Shown in pieces: positions 7,433 through 15,659 of a DNA stretch of 43,562 nucleotides. The translations under genes were made by a program, and so were the position numbers. Where the stretch lies: the NCBI GenBank assembly GCA_025359785.1, contig JANYET010000021.1:1-43562 (forward strand). Reading direction: 5' to 3'. The first letter of the stretch is position 1. Each line of letters opens with the position of its first letter. This DNA comes from Alphaproteobacteria bacterium. Its GTDB lineage: Bacteria > Pseudomonadota > Alphaproteobacteria > Caulobacterales > Caulobacteraceae. The notes below the pieces were generated by a model. That model made no database searches and was not told the DNA's origin. It saw nothing but the letters and a program-made list of their open reading frames with translations.

Positions 7433-8227
7433 CTATTCAAACGGCGGGAAGTCGTCGTCCATCAGGCCGTCTAGGAAGTCGAAGACCGCGGCCTTGGTCA
7501 GGGCGTGCGGGATGGCCGAGAAGTGGTCGCAACCTGGGATGGCCACGCCCGTGCCGTGCGGGAAGACTCGCGCCAGGTCCTGCGGTTCGCCGGCGCCCTC
7601 GTCGCCTGAACCCGCCACCACCAGCACCGGCATCGGCAGTTCGGCCAGGGCTTCGGGATCGAAGGGCATGTTGCGCATGCGTGTAATGGCGGCCAGCGCC
7701 TTGCGGTCCTCGCCCTGTTCGTCGGCGAACTGGCGGAAGGACTGCAGCATGGGCTCGGTGATCGCCGACGGGTCGTCGGCCAGCATGGCGTCGGCCATGG
7801 GTTCGCCGGCGGTGTCGGGGGCCTTGTCCAGCAGCTTACCGCCGACGCCGCCCAGGATCAGGTTCGACACCCGGTCCGGCTGGGCGATGGCCAGCTCCAG
7901 CGCCGTACGCGTGCCCATGGAATAGCCGAACAGGTCGGCGCGCTCGACGCCCAGGTGATCCATCAGGTTCAGCACGTCGGCGGCCAGCTGCTCGCGGGCG
8001 TAGGCGGCCGGTTCGTAGAGCTTCTCGCTCTCGCCGTGGCCGCGCTGGTCGAGCGCGATCACCCGCGTTCCACGCCGCTCAAAGGCCGCGTACCAGCCGG
8101 TGCGCTTCCAGCCCTCGGCGCGGTTGGACGCAAAGCCGTGGATCAGGACGATGGTCCTTGTCGCACCCGCGTCCGGGGAAATGTCGTCGTAGGCGATGCT
8201 GACGCCGTCGGTGATGAAGCTGGCCAT
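7433..8227 (-). CDS. Alpha/beta-fold hydrolase
   Basis: A 264-residue serine hydrolase. The oxyanion region is VLIHGFASNR, the nucleophile elbow is GYSMGT (G-x-S-x-G), the acid is probably in AGSGDEGAG, and the catalytic His is in PGCDHFSAIP. The substrate is unknown. The ATG at 8227 has AGGG upstream; a GTG at 8245 overlaps the stop of the preceding peptidase gene (GTGA) and may couple the two. Either way it is the second gene of a two-gene unit with the VanY-like gene. Confidence 0.87.
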   Translation of the reverse strand: MASFITDGVSIAYDDISPDAGATRTIVLIHGFASNRAEGWKRTGWYAAFERRGTRVIALDQRGHGESEKLYEPAAYAREQLAADVLNLMDHLGVERADLFGYSMGTRTALELAIAQPDRVSNLILGGVGGKLLDKAPDTAGEPMADAMLADDPSAITEPMLQSFRQFADEQGEDRKALAAITRMRNMPFDPEALAELPMPVLVVAGSGDEGAGEPQDLARVFPHGTGVAIPGCDHFSAIPHALTKAAVFDFLDGLMDDDFPPFE

Positions 8228-8241
8228 GACCGACCCTATCG

Positions 8242-9210
8242 TCACGGGGCCTCACCGGTCCACTCCCAGTGCCAGGGCTCGAAGGGATAGGGCACAAAAC
8301 CGAAACGGTCAGCGTTGGCCACGAGCCAGCGGTAGGCAGGCGTGCGGCTCATGAACAGGCGGTTGGCGGCGGCGCTGGAATCGGGGCCGAAGCCCGGCGC
8401 CTGGCCGACGTAGAGGTCCACGGCCAGGCCCGTCCGATGCGCCGAGCAGGTGGCGCGGACGACGCCGTTGCAGTTGTGCTCGCGGGCGCAGCGCGCGTCA
8501 TCGTCAGCCGGGCTGCGGAAGCCGGAGAAGATCGTCAGACTGCGCGGATCGGCCGCGACGGCTGCGTCCTCTGCGCGGGCCGCGGCGGCCATGCGGCGCC
8601 AGGCCGCGAGCGCGCCGGGCCGAAGCTGGATCGCCTTGCCGGCGTAGCCTTCCGTCGCCGCAGCCGGAGCCAGCGCCGCCGTCGCCGGTGGATTGGGGCA
8701 GATCCGCTGAGCGCTCAGCCGCACGAAGGGCCGACGCATCTGGACGACGCCCTTGATCCGACCAAAGACCGCGGCGCTCATGATCCCATCGGCGGGCAGG
8801 TCCTGGCCCTTTTCCCAGGCCGCGAGCGCGGCGGCGAAGCCGGGGGAGTCGGGCCCACAGCTCGAGCCGATCTCATGGCCGATCAGCGGGGTGTAGATTT
8901 CCCAGCCGGTCTCGGCGCGGCCCATGGGCGCCCAGGCCAGCGTCTGTAGTGAAGCCTGGTTGACCTGAGCCGCGGCCGCCGGTCCGGCGCCGCAGGATGC
9001 GGCTCGTGGGGCGGCGCTCGACGCGATAGTGGCCGTCGCTGCGGCGGGCGCTGGCGTAACCGTCGGCGTGGTTCTCGCCGCAGCGGCGATGGGCGGCGGC
9101 TTGGGCGCGGGCGCGCAACTGGTCACGCGCAGGGCAACGAAGCCTAGGATAAGCGCCGCGATGGCGAGCCCGGCCAGGAACCGCAGGGCGTCTGAAGGCT
9201 TGAACCTCAC
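8242..9210 (-). CDS. VanY-like D-alanyl-D-alanine carboxypeptidase (M15 family)
   Basis: A 322-residue envelope protein that should trim peptidoglycan stem peptides. An N-terminal membrane anchor or signal segment (residues 10-30, ending TSCAP) is followed by an Ala/Pro/Thr-rich linker, a middle region resembling a peptidoglycan-binding repeat, and a C-terminal M15B peptidase domain. The zinc ligands are visible as SAHRTGLAVD (S-x-H-x-x-G-x-A-x-D) and EPWHWEW near the C-terminus. It is divergent from an L,D-transpeptidase gene with only 34 bases between start codons, which fits a shared cell-wall role. Confidence 0.87.
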   Translation of the reverse strand: MRFKPSDALRFLAGLAIAALILGFVALRVTSCAPAPKPPPIAAAARTTPTVTPAPAAATATIASSAAPRAASCGAGPAAAAQVNQASLQTLAWAPMGRAETGWEIYTPLIGHEIGSSCGPDSPGFAAALAAWEKGQDLPADGIMSAAVFGRIKGVVQMRRPFVRLSAQRICPNPPATAALAPAAATEGYAGKAIQLRPGALAAWRRMAAAARAEDAAVAADPRSLTIFSGFRSPADDDARCAREHNCNGVVRATCSAHRTGLAVDLYVGQAPGFGPDSSAAANRLFMSRTPAYRWLVANADRFGFVPYPFEPWHWEWTGEAP

Positions 9211-9244
9211 ACGCCGGACAACGCACGGCGCAGGTTAGAGGTCC

Positions 9245-10435
9245 ATGATGACGTTTTTCAAGGCGGCGCTCTTCGCCGGCGTCCCACTGCTCCTGCTGGC
9301 CTCCGCCTGTTCGGCCCCCGCGCCGAAATCCGAGACCGCCACGACGAGCACGACCGCTACGGCAACGGCGGTGTCCGCCGACCAGCCCATCGCGGTGACC
9401 GACGCCAGCGCCATTTCGCCGGCGACTGAGGTCGTGCCCGGCAGCGACGCTCCGCCGCCGTCCTCCGCCGACCCGCTGATCACGCCGTCCAACTCGCCGC
9501 TCGCCAAGCCCATCGACACCGCCGCCTGGAAAGCCGCCCCGGAAACCCCGGACGCCCGGAAGCACGCCCTGCTGCGCGCCGAGGTTCTGCTGGCCCGCGC
9601 CCACTTCTCGCCAGGTGTCATTGACGGCCAGGACGGCGGCAATCTGCAGAACGCCATCGCGGCCTTCGAGACCGCCCACAACCTGCCGGTGGACGGCAAG
9701 ATGGACGAGGCGGTTTGGGCGGTGCTGGCCAAGGACACGCAGCCGGTGCTGACCGACTACACGATGACGCCCGACGACGTGAAGGGTCCGTTCCTCGACA
9801 AGATCCCCACCGACATGACTGAGCTCGCCAAGCTTCCGGCGATCGGTTTCACCAGTCCGCTGGAGGCCTTGGCCGAGCGGTTTCACATGGACGAGGCCTT
9901 GCTTAAATCGCTAAACCCAGGCGCGAATTTCGCTACGGCGGGCGCCTCTCTCGTCGTCGCCGCGCTCGGCCCTGACAAGCTGAAGGCAACGGTCGCGCGC
10001 CTCGAGGTCGATAAGACCAAGCGCCAGGTCCGCGCTTTCGGGGCGAGCGATGTGCTGCTGGCGGTCTATCCGGCCACGGTGGGCTCCACCGAGCGTCCGG
10101 CGCCGGTCGGCGAGTGGGCGGTGCGCACCGTCGCCGCCAACCCGACCTATACCTACGACCCATCGCGGCTGACCTTCGGCAAGGCCGAGCAGGGCAAGCT
10201 GACGATCAAGGCCGGCCCCAACAATCCGGTCGGCTCCACCTGGATCGACCTGACCAAGGATACCTACGGCATCCACGGCACGCCGGACCCGCGGATGGTC
10301 GGCAAAACCGCGAGCCACGGCTGCGTGCGCCTGACCAACTGGGACGTCCGCCAGCTCAGCCAGTCGGTGAAGGCCGGAACCAAGGTGGCCTTCGTGGGCG
10401 TGGAACAGGCCAAGGCCCCGAAGGTCGCGGGGTAG
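9245..10435 (+). CDS. L,D-transpeptidase (YkuD) lipoprotein
   Basis: A 396-residue envelope enzyme that should form 3-3 crosslinks or attach proteins to peptidoglycan. The signal peptide ends LLLASAC, a lipobox-like site with Cys22. A peptidoglycan-binding repeat lies at about residues 110-165 (HFSPGVIDGQDGGNLQNAIAAF in part), then a LysM-like stretch (EALAERFHMDEALLKSLNPG), then the YkuD domain with HGTPDPRMVG and SHGCVRL, where Cys is the nucleophile. ATG 9245 and ATG 9248 are equally possible. It ends 3 bases from the convergent Rieske gene. Confidence 0.92.
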   Translation: MMTFFKAALFAGVPLLLLASACSAPAPKSETATTSTTATATAVSADQPIAVTDASAISPATEVVPGSDAPPPSSADPLITPSNSPLAKPIDTAAWKAAPETPDARKHALLRAEVLLARAHFSPGVIDGQDGGNLQNAIAAFETAHNLPVDGKMDEAVWAVLAKDTQPVLTDYTMTPDDVKGPFLDKIPTDMTELAKLPAIGFTSPLEALAERFHMDEALLKSLNPGANFATAGASLVVAALGPDKLKATVARLEVDKTKRQVRAFGASDVLLAVYPATVGSTERPAPVGEWAVRTVAANPTYTYDPSRLTFGKAEQGKLTIKAGPNNPVGSTWIDLTKDTYGIHGTPDPRMVGKTASHGCVRLTNWDVRQLSQSVKAGTKVAFVGVEQAKAPKVAG

Positions 10436-10438
10436 GCC

Positions 10439-11536
10439 TTAGCTACGCCAGCGCAACGTGACCGCCTCGACCGGATTGGCGAAGGCCCGGCCTTCCCGGC
10501 GGCTCGCGGTCCATTCGCGCTTGAGCTGCTGATACCACTTGGCCTGGCGGTCGGCGTCGTCGATCCAGAGCAGGGCGGGATCGTACCTCAGCCCCTGGTT
10601 CTGCAGGTTCACCATGTCGCCGTCCTGCCGCAGGAACGCGCGGGCCCCGGCCTTGATGAACGGGCCAAGCAACAGGAACGCCGGGTGGTCGGACCAGACC
10701 ACTTGGGTGATCTGGGTGCGCTTTTGGTTCAGTGGCGTCAGGCAGGTCAGCGACAGCACCTGGCGCTTACCCACCGTGATATGCTCCCAGCGCAGGCCGG
10801 GAAGGCGGAACGTGATCTCGGTCAAGGGCTCGCCGCCCAGGATGGCGTAGGCGCGGCTGTTCTTCGATGGCTCGTGGCGGACCATCGCGAAGCCCGCCTC
10901 GCGGGGCTCGAAGCGCTTGGCCTTCTCATGCTGGCTCGCCTTGGAGCGCCACCACCACTGCTGATGGACGTAGGGGCCGTGGGCCGGGTCCATCAGGCCC
11001 ACGACGGCGTGGTCGATGTGGGCCTCGAAATCCATGCGGTCGACCAGCTTCGGCCTACCGCCGACCACGCCCTCGAAGACCGGCGGCGGCTCGGTCGGCT
11101 CGCCCTCGCCGCGGGGATCGGAGCTGACCCAGACGAAGACCAGGCCCTGGCTCTCGGCGACGGGATAGCGGCGCACGCGGATGCGGCTGACGTCCATCGC
11201 CTGGTCGTCGACCAGCGAGGGGATCGCCGCGCAGGCGCCGTCCCGACCGAAGCGCCAGCCGTGGTAGGGGCACTCGACCGTCGTCGCGCCGGAGGACTCC
11301 TCATGAAAACGCCCGGCTGACAGCGGTGCGGCGCGGTGCGGGCAGATATCCCTGAGCGCGAAGATGTCGCCCTTCGGCGAGCGGCCGAGCAGCACCGGCT
11401 CGCCCAGCAGTTCGTGGCGGGCGAGCTTGCCGGGCTTCAGGTCGCTGGAGAGCGCGGCGAAATACCAGACGTCGGTCAGGAAGCCCTGGCCGAACTTCTG
11501 CTCACTGCGCTCTGCTCTGTTGTCGCCCTCAGCCAT
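10439..11536 (-). CDS. Rieske non-heme iron oxygenase, alpha-subunit type
   Basis: A 365-residue aromatic-ring-hydroxylating-type oxygenase. The N-terminal Rieske [2Fe-2S] site is CPHRAAPL with CPYHGWRF (C-x-H and C-x-x-H). The catalytic domain has the mononuclear-iron ligands in DPAHGPYVH (D-x-x-H-x-x-x-x-H) and a probable third carboxylate in RQDGDMVNLQNQG. The substrate is not evident. No ferredoxin, reductase or beta-subunit gene is next to it, so any partners are elsewhere. An inverted-repeat element lies directly upstream. Confidence 0.9.
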   Translation of the reverse strand: MAEGDNRAERSEQKFGQGFLTDVWYFAALSSDLKPGKLARHELLGEPVLLGRSPKGDIFALRDICPHRAAPLSAGRFHEESSGATTVECPYHGWRFGRDGACAAIPSLVDDQAMDVSRIRVRRYPVAESQGLVFVWVSSDPRGEGEPTEPPPVFEGVVGGRPKLVDRMDFEAHIDHAVVGLMDPAHGPYVHQQWWWRSKASQHEKAKRFEPREAGFAMVRHEPSKNSRAYAILGGEPLTEITFRLPGLRWEHITVGKRQVLSLTCLTPLNQKRTQITQVVWSDHPAFLLLGPFIKAGARAFLRQDGDMVNLQNQGLRYDPALLWIDDADRQAKWYQQLKREWTASRREGRAFANPVEAVTLRWRS

Positions 11537-11593
11537 CCGTCCGCTTCTATTCCCCCGCTCATCGCCGCGAAAGCGGCGGCTCAGATTTCTTGA

Positions 11594-11700
11594 ACCACGG
11601 AAAACACGGAAAGAGCACGGAAACGATGATCCTGGTCATGGATCGCGGCATGGCTCGTCGCGCTCCGCGCGTTCCGTGCTCTTTCCGTGTTTTCCGTGGT
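11594..11700. repeat. ACCACG-type inverted-repeat element, copy 3
   Basis: A perfect 29-base inverted repeat (11594-11622 and 11672-11700) surrounds a 49-base centre. Each arm is built of near-9-base units ACCACGGAA, AACACGGAA, AGAGCACGGAA. Its last base is part of the GH13 stop codon (TGA, 11702-11700). The element separates two minus-strand genes, GH13 and the Rieske oxygenase. Confidence 0.88.
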
Positions 11701-13337
11701 CAATCTTCGTCCTGCAGTCGCAGGAACACCGCGGCGTAGGCCGACAGGCCGATGGAGCCGCCGCGCAGGTCGGCGTCGCCGGCGCGGGTTTCCAGCAGGG
11801 TGGCGCCTTCGAGTTCCGGCGCCTCGACGAACCGGGGCTCGGGGCTGAGGTTGAAGAGGCAGGCGATGGCCTCGTCGCCGTCTCGCCGGACGAAGGCCAG
11901 GACCGGGTCAGGGACATTGAGGAAGGTGAGATCGCCCACGGTCATGGCCGCTGAGCCGCGCCGGAAGTCGATCATCTCGCGGGCGAAGGCCAGGGCCGAC
12001 TCCGGATCGCGGTCCTGGGCCGCAATGGTGAGGTCCGCGTGCTCGGCGGCGGCCGGCAGCCAGGGATCGCCGGTGGTGAACCCTAGCGCGTGGCCCGGCG
12101 CCCAGGGCATGGGCGTGCGGCAGCCGTCGCGGCCGCCGGTGTAGGGATAGTAGAGGTCGCCGACCGGATCGCGCAGCTGGTCGCGGCTGAGGCTCGCCTG
12201 CGGCAGGCCCAGTTCCTCGCCCTGGTAGATCAGCGTCGTGCCCTTCAGGCTCAGCAGCAGGGCGAACATCAGCTTGGCGAGGTCCGGTGAAGCATCCTCT
12301 CCGCCGAAGCGGCTGAGCGTGCGCGGCACGTCATGGTTCGAAAAGCTGATCGTCGGCCAGTGAGCCGGGTGGGCGGCCAGAGTTTCGTAGTGGTCCTTGA
12401 CGAACCGCGGCGTCAGCTTGCGCGCCAGCAGCAGCACGAAGGTGTAGGCCGAGTGCAGGCCTTCGGTCGGCGACAGGTATGCGCCGCAGCGTTCTTCCTC
12501 TTCAGAGAACTCGCCGAAGACGAAGCGGTCGCCGCCGTTCTTGCCGTCATGCGCCTCCACCCGATTGCGGATGACCGCCAGGGTCTCGACGTTTTCCGGC
12601 AGGTTGGAATCGAACAGGTGCCGCTGCAGGTTGCCAGCGTGGGACCAGTCGTACCGGGTTCGCTCGGCCATCGGGACCGGCGGATTGGGCGTCAGGGCCG
12701 CGTCGTGCAGGAGGGTGCCGGCGACATCGAGGCGGAAGCCGTCGACGCCCTTGGCGAGCCAGGTATCGAGAACGCTCAGCGCCGCTTCCCGCGCGCCTTC
12801 GCTGCGCCAGTTGAGCTTGGGCTGCTGGCGCAGGAACTTGTGGTGGTAGTGCTGCCGACGCGCCGGCTGGTAGGCCCAGGCCGGGCCGCCAAACACCGAC
12901 AGCCAGTTGTTGGGCGCGGTGCCGTCGGCCTGCGGGTCGGCCCAGACGTACCAGTCGGCTTTGGGGCCATCGGCGCCGCCGGTCAGGCTCTCGACGTACC
13001 AGGCGTGAACGTCGGAGGTGTGGCTCAGCACCTCGTCGAGGACGACCTTCAGGCCCCGGGCGTGGGCGGCGTCGAGCAGGCGCTGGAAGTCGTCCGCCGT
13101 GCCGTAGTCGGCCTGTACGCCGTCATAGTCGGCGATGTCGTAGCCCCAGTCGCGGTTGGGCGACGGATGGATGGGCGACAGCCAGATGCCATCGACGCCC
13201 AGGCTCTGGACATAGTCCAGCTTGGCCTCGACACCGGGCAGGTCGCCATGCCCGTCACCGTCGCTGTCGAAAAAGCTGCGGACGTAGATGTGGTAGAGGA
13301 CCGCGCCCTTCCACCAGGGACGGGTGTCAGCGCTCAT
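11700..13337 (-). CDS. GH13 alpha-glucosidase / alpha-amylase family enzyme
   Basis: A 545-residue cytoplasmic (no signal peptide) GH13 hydrolase acting on alpha-glucosides. The conserved regions are all present: WLSPIHPSPNRDWGYDIADY, DEVLSHTSD, the nucleophile in DGFRLDVAG, the acid/base Glu in FVFGEFSEEE, and the transition-state Asp in SFSNHDVPR. The C-terminal beta domain ends LSAYAAVFLRLQDED. It resembles oligo-1,6-/alpha-glucosidases more than amylases. Its Shine-Dalgarno (GGAGGGGAG) lies inside the end of the repeat element at 13341-13484. No sugar transporter is adjacent. Confidence 0.93.
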   Translation of the reverse strand: MSADTRPWWKGAVLYHIYVRSFFDSDGDGHGDLPGVEAKLDYVQSLGVDGIWLSPIHPSPNRDWGYDIADYDGVQADYGTADDFQRLLDAAHARGLKVVLDEVLSHTSDVHAWYVESLTGGADGPKADWYVWADPQADGTAPNNWLSVFGGPAWAYQPARRQHYHHKFLRQQPKLNWRSEGAREAALSVLDTWLAKGVDGFRLDVAGTLLHDAALTPNPPVPMAERTRYDWSHAGNLQRHLFDSNLPENVETLAVIRNRVEAHDGKNGGDRFVFGEFSEEEERCGAYLSPTEGLHSAYTFVLLLARKLTPRFVKDHYETLAAHPAHWPTISFSNHDVPRTLSRFGGEDASPDLAKLMFALLLSLKGTTLIYQGEELGLPQASLSRDQLRDPVGDLYYPYTGGRDGCRTPMPWAPGHALGFTTGDPWLPAAAEHADLTIAAQDRDPESALAFAREMIDFRRGSAAMTVGDLTFLNVPDPVLAFVRRDGDEAIACLFNLSPEPRFVEAPELEGATLLETRAGDADLRGGSIGLSAYAAVFLRLQDED

Positions 13338-13340
13338 AGA

Positions 13341-13484
13341 GGCTCCCCTCCAGGGGGAGCTCCCGCGAAGCGGGTGAGGGGGTTAAAGCCCACTCGTCCA
13401 TCCGATCCGGGTGAAACCCGCTCCGTCTCGTCGCTGCGCGCCAATCCACCTCCCCCTGATCGCGCTCCGCACTGGGGGAGGACT
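13341..13484. repeat. GC-rich intergenic repeat element, family B, copy 1
   Basis: A 144-base element opens with the hairpin CTCCCCTCCAGGGGGAG, continues CCCGCGAAGCGGGTGAGGGGG, and closes CCACCTCCCCCTGATCGCG followed by CTCCGCACTGGGGGAGGA. Copy 2 at 37871-38024 shares both ends, including TGATCGCGCTCCGC. It lies between clpP and the GH13 gene, both on the minus strand, and ends three bases before the GH13 start codon. Confidence 0.8.
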
Positions 13485-13489
13485 TATGG

Positions 13490-14113
13490 CTAGACCTCGG
13501 ACGTGGTGTTGATGATCCGCGAGACGAGGCCATAGTCCTTGGCCTCCTCGGCGCTCATCCAGAAGTTCCGCTGGGTGTCCTTGACGATCCGCTCGATGGT
13601 CTGGCCGGTCTCCTTGGCGATCATCCGGTTCACGCGGTCGCGCATCTTGATGATCTGCTCGGCCTCGATCTGGATGTCGCTGGCCTGGCCGCGCATGCCG
13701 CCGGCCGGCTGGTGCAGCAGGAAGCGGGTGTTGGGCAGGCAGAGGCGGTTTTCCGGTTTGGCGCCCAGGAAAATGTGCGCGCCGGCGCTGGCCACCCAGC
13801 CGGTGCCGATCACCTTCACGTCCACGCCGCAGAAGCGGATCATGTCGTGGATGGTGTCGCCGCTTTCCACGTGGCCGCCGGGCGAGTTGATGATGATCCG
13901 GATCGGCTTGTCGTTCTCCGCCGAGAAGGCGGTGATCTGCGCGGTGACCCGCTCGGCCAGGCGCATGTCGATCTCGCCGAAGATCAGCACGGTGCGCGAC
14001 TTGAAGAGCGCGTTCTGAACCGGCCCGGCGGTCATCGGCATGTCGGGCTGGCGGCCCTTGTCCTCGGCGTCGCCGTCTTCGTCGTCGAGCCAGCTCGTGT
14101 AGATCTCGCGCAT
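13490..14113 (-). CDS. ClpP-family serine protease paralogue with altered catalytic triad
   Basis: A 207-residue ClpP-type peptidase of the tetradecameric barrel fold. It has the handle and barrel motifs IIINSPGGHVESGDTIHDMI and the nucleophile Ser109 in GWVASAGAHI. His134 (LLHQPAGG) sits 25 residues after Ser, exactly as in E. coli ClpP. The third triad position, 49 residues after His, is Asn183 (KDTQRNFWMSA) where E. coli has Asp171; codon AAC at 13567-13565 confirms it. An acidic N-terminal leader (WLDDEDGDAEDKG) replaces the usual propeptide. A good ribosome site (AAGAGGA) precedes it. No clpX or tig is adjacent, so it is probably not the housekeeping clpP. Confidence 0.9.
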   Translation of the reverse strand: MREIYTSWLDDEDGDAEDKGRQPDMPMTAGPVQNALFKSRTVLIFGEIDMRLAERVTAQITAFSAENDKPIRIIINSPGGHVESGDTIHDMIRFCGVDVKVIGTGWVASAGAHIFLGAKPENRLCLPNTRFLLHQPAGGMRGQASDIQIEAEQIIKMRDRVNRMIAKETGQTIERIVKDTQRNFWMSAEEAKDYGLVSRIINTTSEV

Positions 14114-14184
14114 GTAGTCCTCTTGAAAACCTGAGCCCGGAACGTGCGTCGCCGCAGCCGCAATCGCAAGGGGGCTTAGGGCGA

Positions 14185-15657
14185 TTATCCTGCCGCCGTC
14201 GCCACCAGACGGGCGTAGAACTGGATGCTTTGCTCCAGATTTTTCAGCGTCAGGTGCTCGTTGGTCCCGTGGATCATGCCGGTCTCGGAGACCCGGAAGG
14301 TCATCGGCTGGAATCGGTAGACGTCGCTCGCCACCGGTTGGAGGTAGCGGCTGTCGGTGCCGGCGGTGACCAGGCTAGGCGCGACGGGCGCATCCGTCGT
14401 CTGGCCAGCCACGGCGGCCAGCACCTTCCAGCCGTCCGAGGTGGTGGATGACACCGCCGACGGCTCCACCCTGGTCTCGCCCCAGGCCAGCGTGACCGGC
14501 AGGTTGCCGACCGCTGCCCTCGCTTTCGCCATGACACCGGCCGAGCTGTCGCCGGGCGCAATGCGGTAGTTGATCCAGGCGGTGGCGTCCTGCGGCAGCA
14601 CGTTCTCCTTCGGACTGCCCCGCAACATCGTGGGCGCGATGGTGGTGTGCAGCAGGGCCGCGCCGGAGGGCGAGGCGCCCAGCTGGCCGATCAGCAGCGG
14701 CTTGAACAGCCAGGCGTTGGCCACCGCCATCCGGGTGAGGAATGGCGCCCGGGGTGCGATGGACCGCAAGGTGGCCGCCGTGGGCCCGCGGAATTCCATC
14801 GGAAAGCCGTGGTCGGCGATGGCCGCCACCGCGCGCGACAACACCACGACCCCGCCGCCGTCGGCGGGCGGCGCGGAAGAGTGGCCGCCTGCGGCCCTGG
14901 CGGTGACGACCAGGGTCGCATAGCCCTTCTCCGCCACGCCGATCAGCGCCAGCTTGGCGCCCAGCGGGCTGCCGGTGACCACGGCCAGCCCCTCATCGAG
15001 CACGAACTGCGCCTTGACCCCGCGGGATTGCAGCAGAGCGGCGGCGGCGCGCGCGCCGGTTCCGCGCGTCTCCTCGTCCTCGCCGGAAACGATGATCACG
15101 GTGCGGCGCGGCTTGAAGCCCCGCTCGGCCAGGCCCTCAAGCCCTTCAAAGAGGGTGATCAGCGAACCCTTGTCGTCGATGGAGCCTCGGCCCCAGACCG
15201 CGCCCTCGGCGACGGCGCCGGAGAAGGGCGGGTGTTTCCACTGGCCTTCCGTTCCGGCGGTCACCGGCACAACGTCCTGGTGAGCCATCAGGATGACGGG
15301 CGCGAGCGATGGATCGGAGCCTTTCCAGGTGTAGACCAGCGTATTGGTCGCCACGATCTCGCGGGTCATGGCGGCATGCGCCGCCGGGTAGGCGGTCGCC
15401 AGAAAGTCGTGCAGCCGGATCCATTCTGCGGGCTGGTCGTCGGCCCGGTCCTGGTGGCTGACGGTCTGGATCTGCACGGCTTGGGACAGGCGCTGGGCGG
15501 CGGCGGTCAGATCGACGGTGACCGCGGGTGCGATCTTCACCGCGCTCGCGTCCGCCACGCCGGGCGGCTTGAACGTGACGGTGCGGACCAGGATCACGGC
15601 GACCAGCACGCCCAGGATCAGGACCAGCCCCAGCGCGATCCGGCCCAGCGCGCGCAC
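14185..15657 (-). CDS. M20 family zinc metallopeptidase, membrane-anchored
   Basis: A 490-residue dinuclear-zinc peptidase of the PM20D1/carboxypeptidase type. An N-terminal anchor (residues 3-24) suggests it faces the periplasm. Metal ligands and base are visible: LMAHQDVVPV (about residue 124), GRGSIDDKG (about 161), the catalytic and ligand Glu pair in SGEDEETRGTG (about 193), AGTDSRYL, and the C-terminal GMIHGTNEHL. The start is GTG 15657, two bases after the stop of the PQQ gene, so the two are coupled. The open frame continues upstream inside that gene but is not coding there. Confidence 0.9.
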   Translation of the reverse strand: MRALGRIALGLVLILGVLVAVILVRTVTFKPPGVADASAVKIAPAVTVDLTAAAQRLSQAVQIQTVSHQDRADDQPAEWIRLHDFLATAYPAAHAAMTREIVATNTLVYTWKGSDPSLAPVILMAHQDVVPVTAGTEGQWKHPPFSGAVAEGAVWGRGSIDDKGSLITLFEGLEGLAERGFKPRRTVIIVSGEDEETRGTGARAAAALLQSRGVKAQFVLDEGLAVVTGSPLGAKLALIGVAEKGYATLVVTARAAGGHSSAPPADGGGVVVLSRAVAAIADHGFPMEFRGPTAATLRSIAPRAPFLTRMAVANAWLFKPLLIGQLGASPSGAALLHTTIAPTMLRGSPKENVLPQDATAWINYRIAPGDSSAGVMAKARAAVGNLPVTLAWGETRVEPSAVSSTTSDGWKVLAAVAGQTTDAPVAPSLVTAGTDSRYLQPVASDVYRFQPMTFRVSETGMIHGTNEHLTLKNLEQSIQFYARLVATAAG

Positions 15658-15659
15658 GG

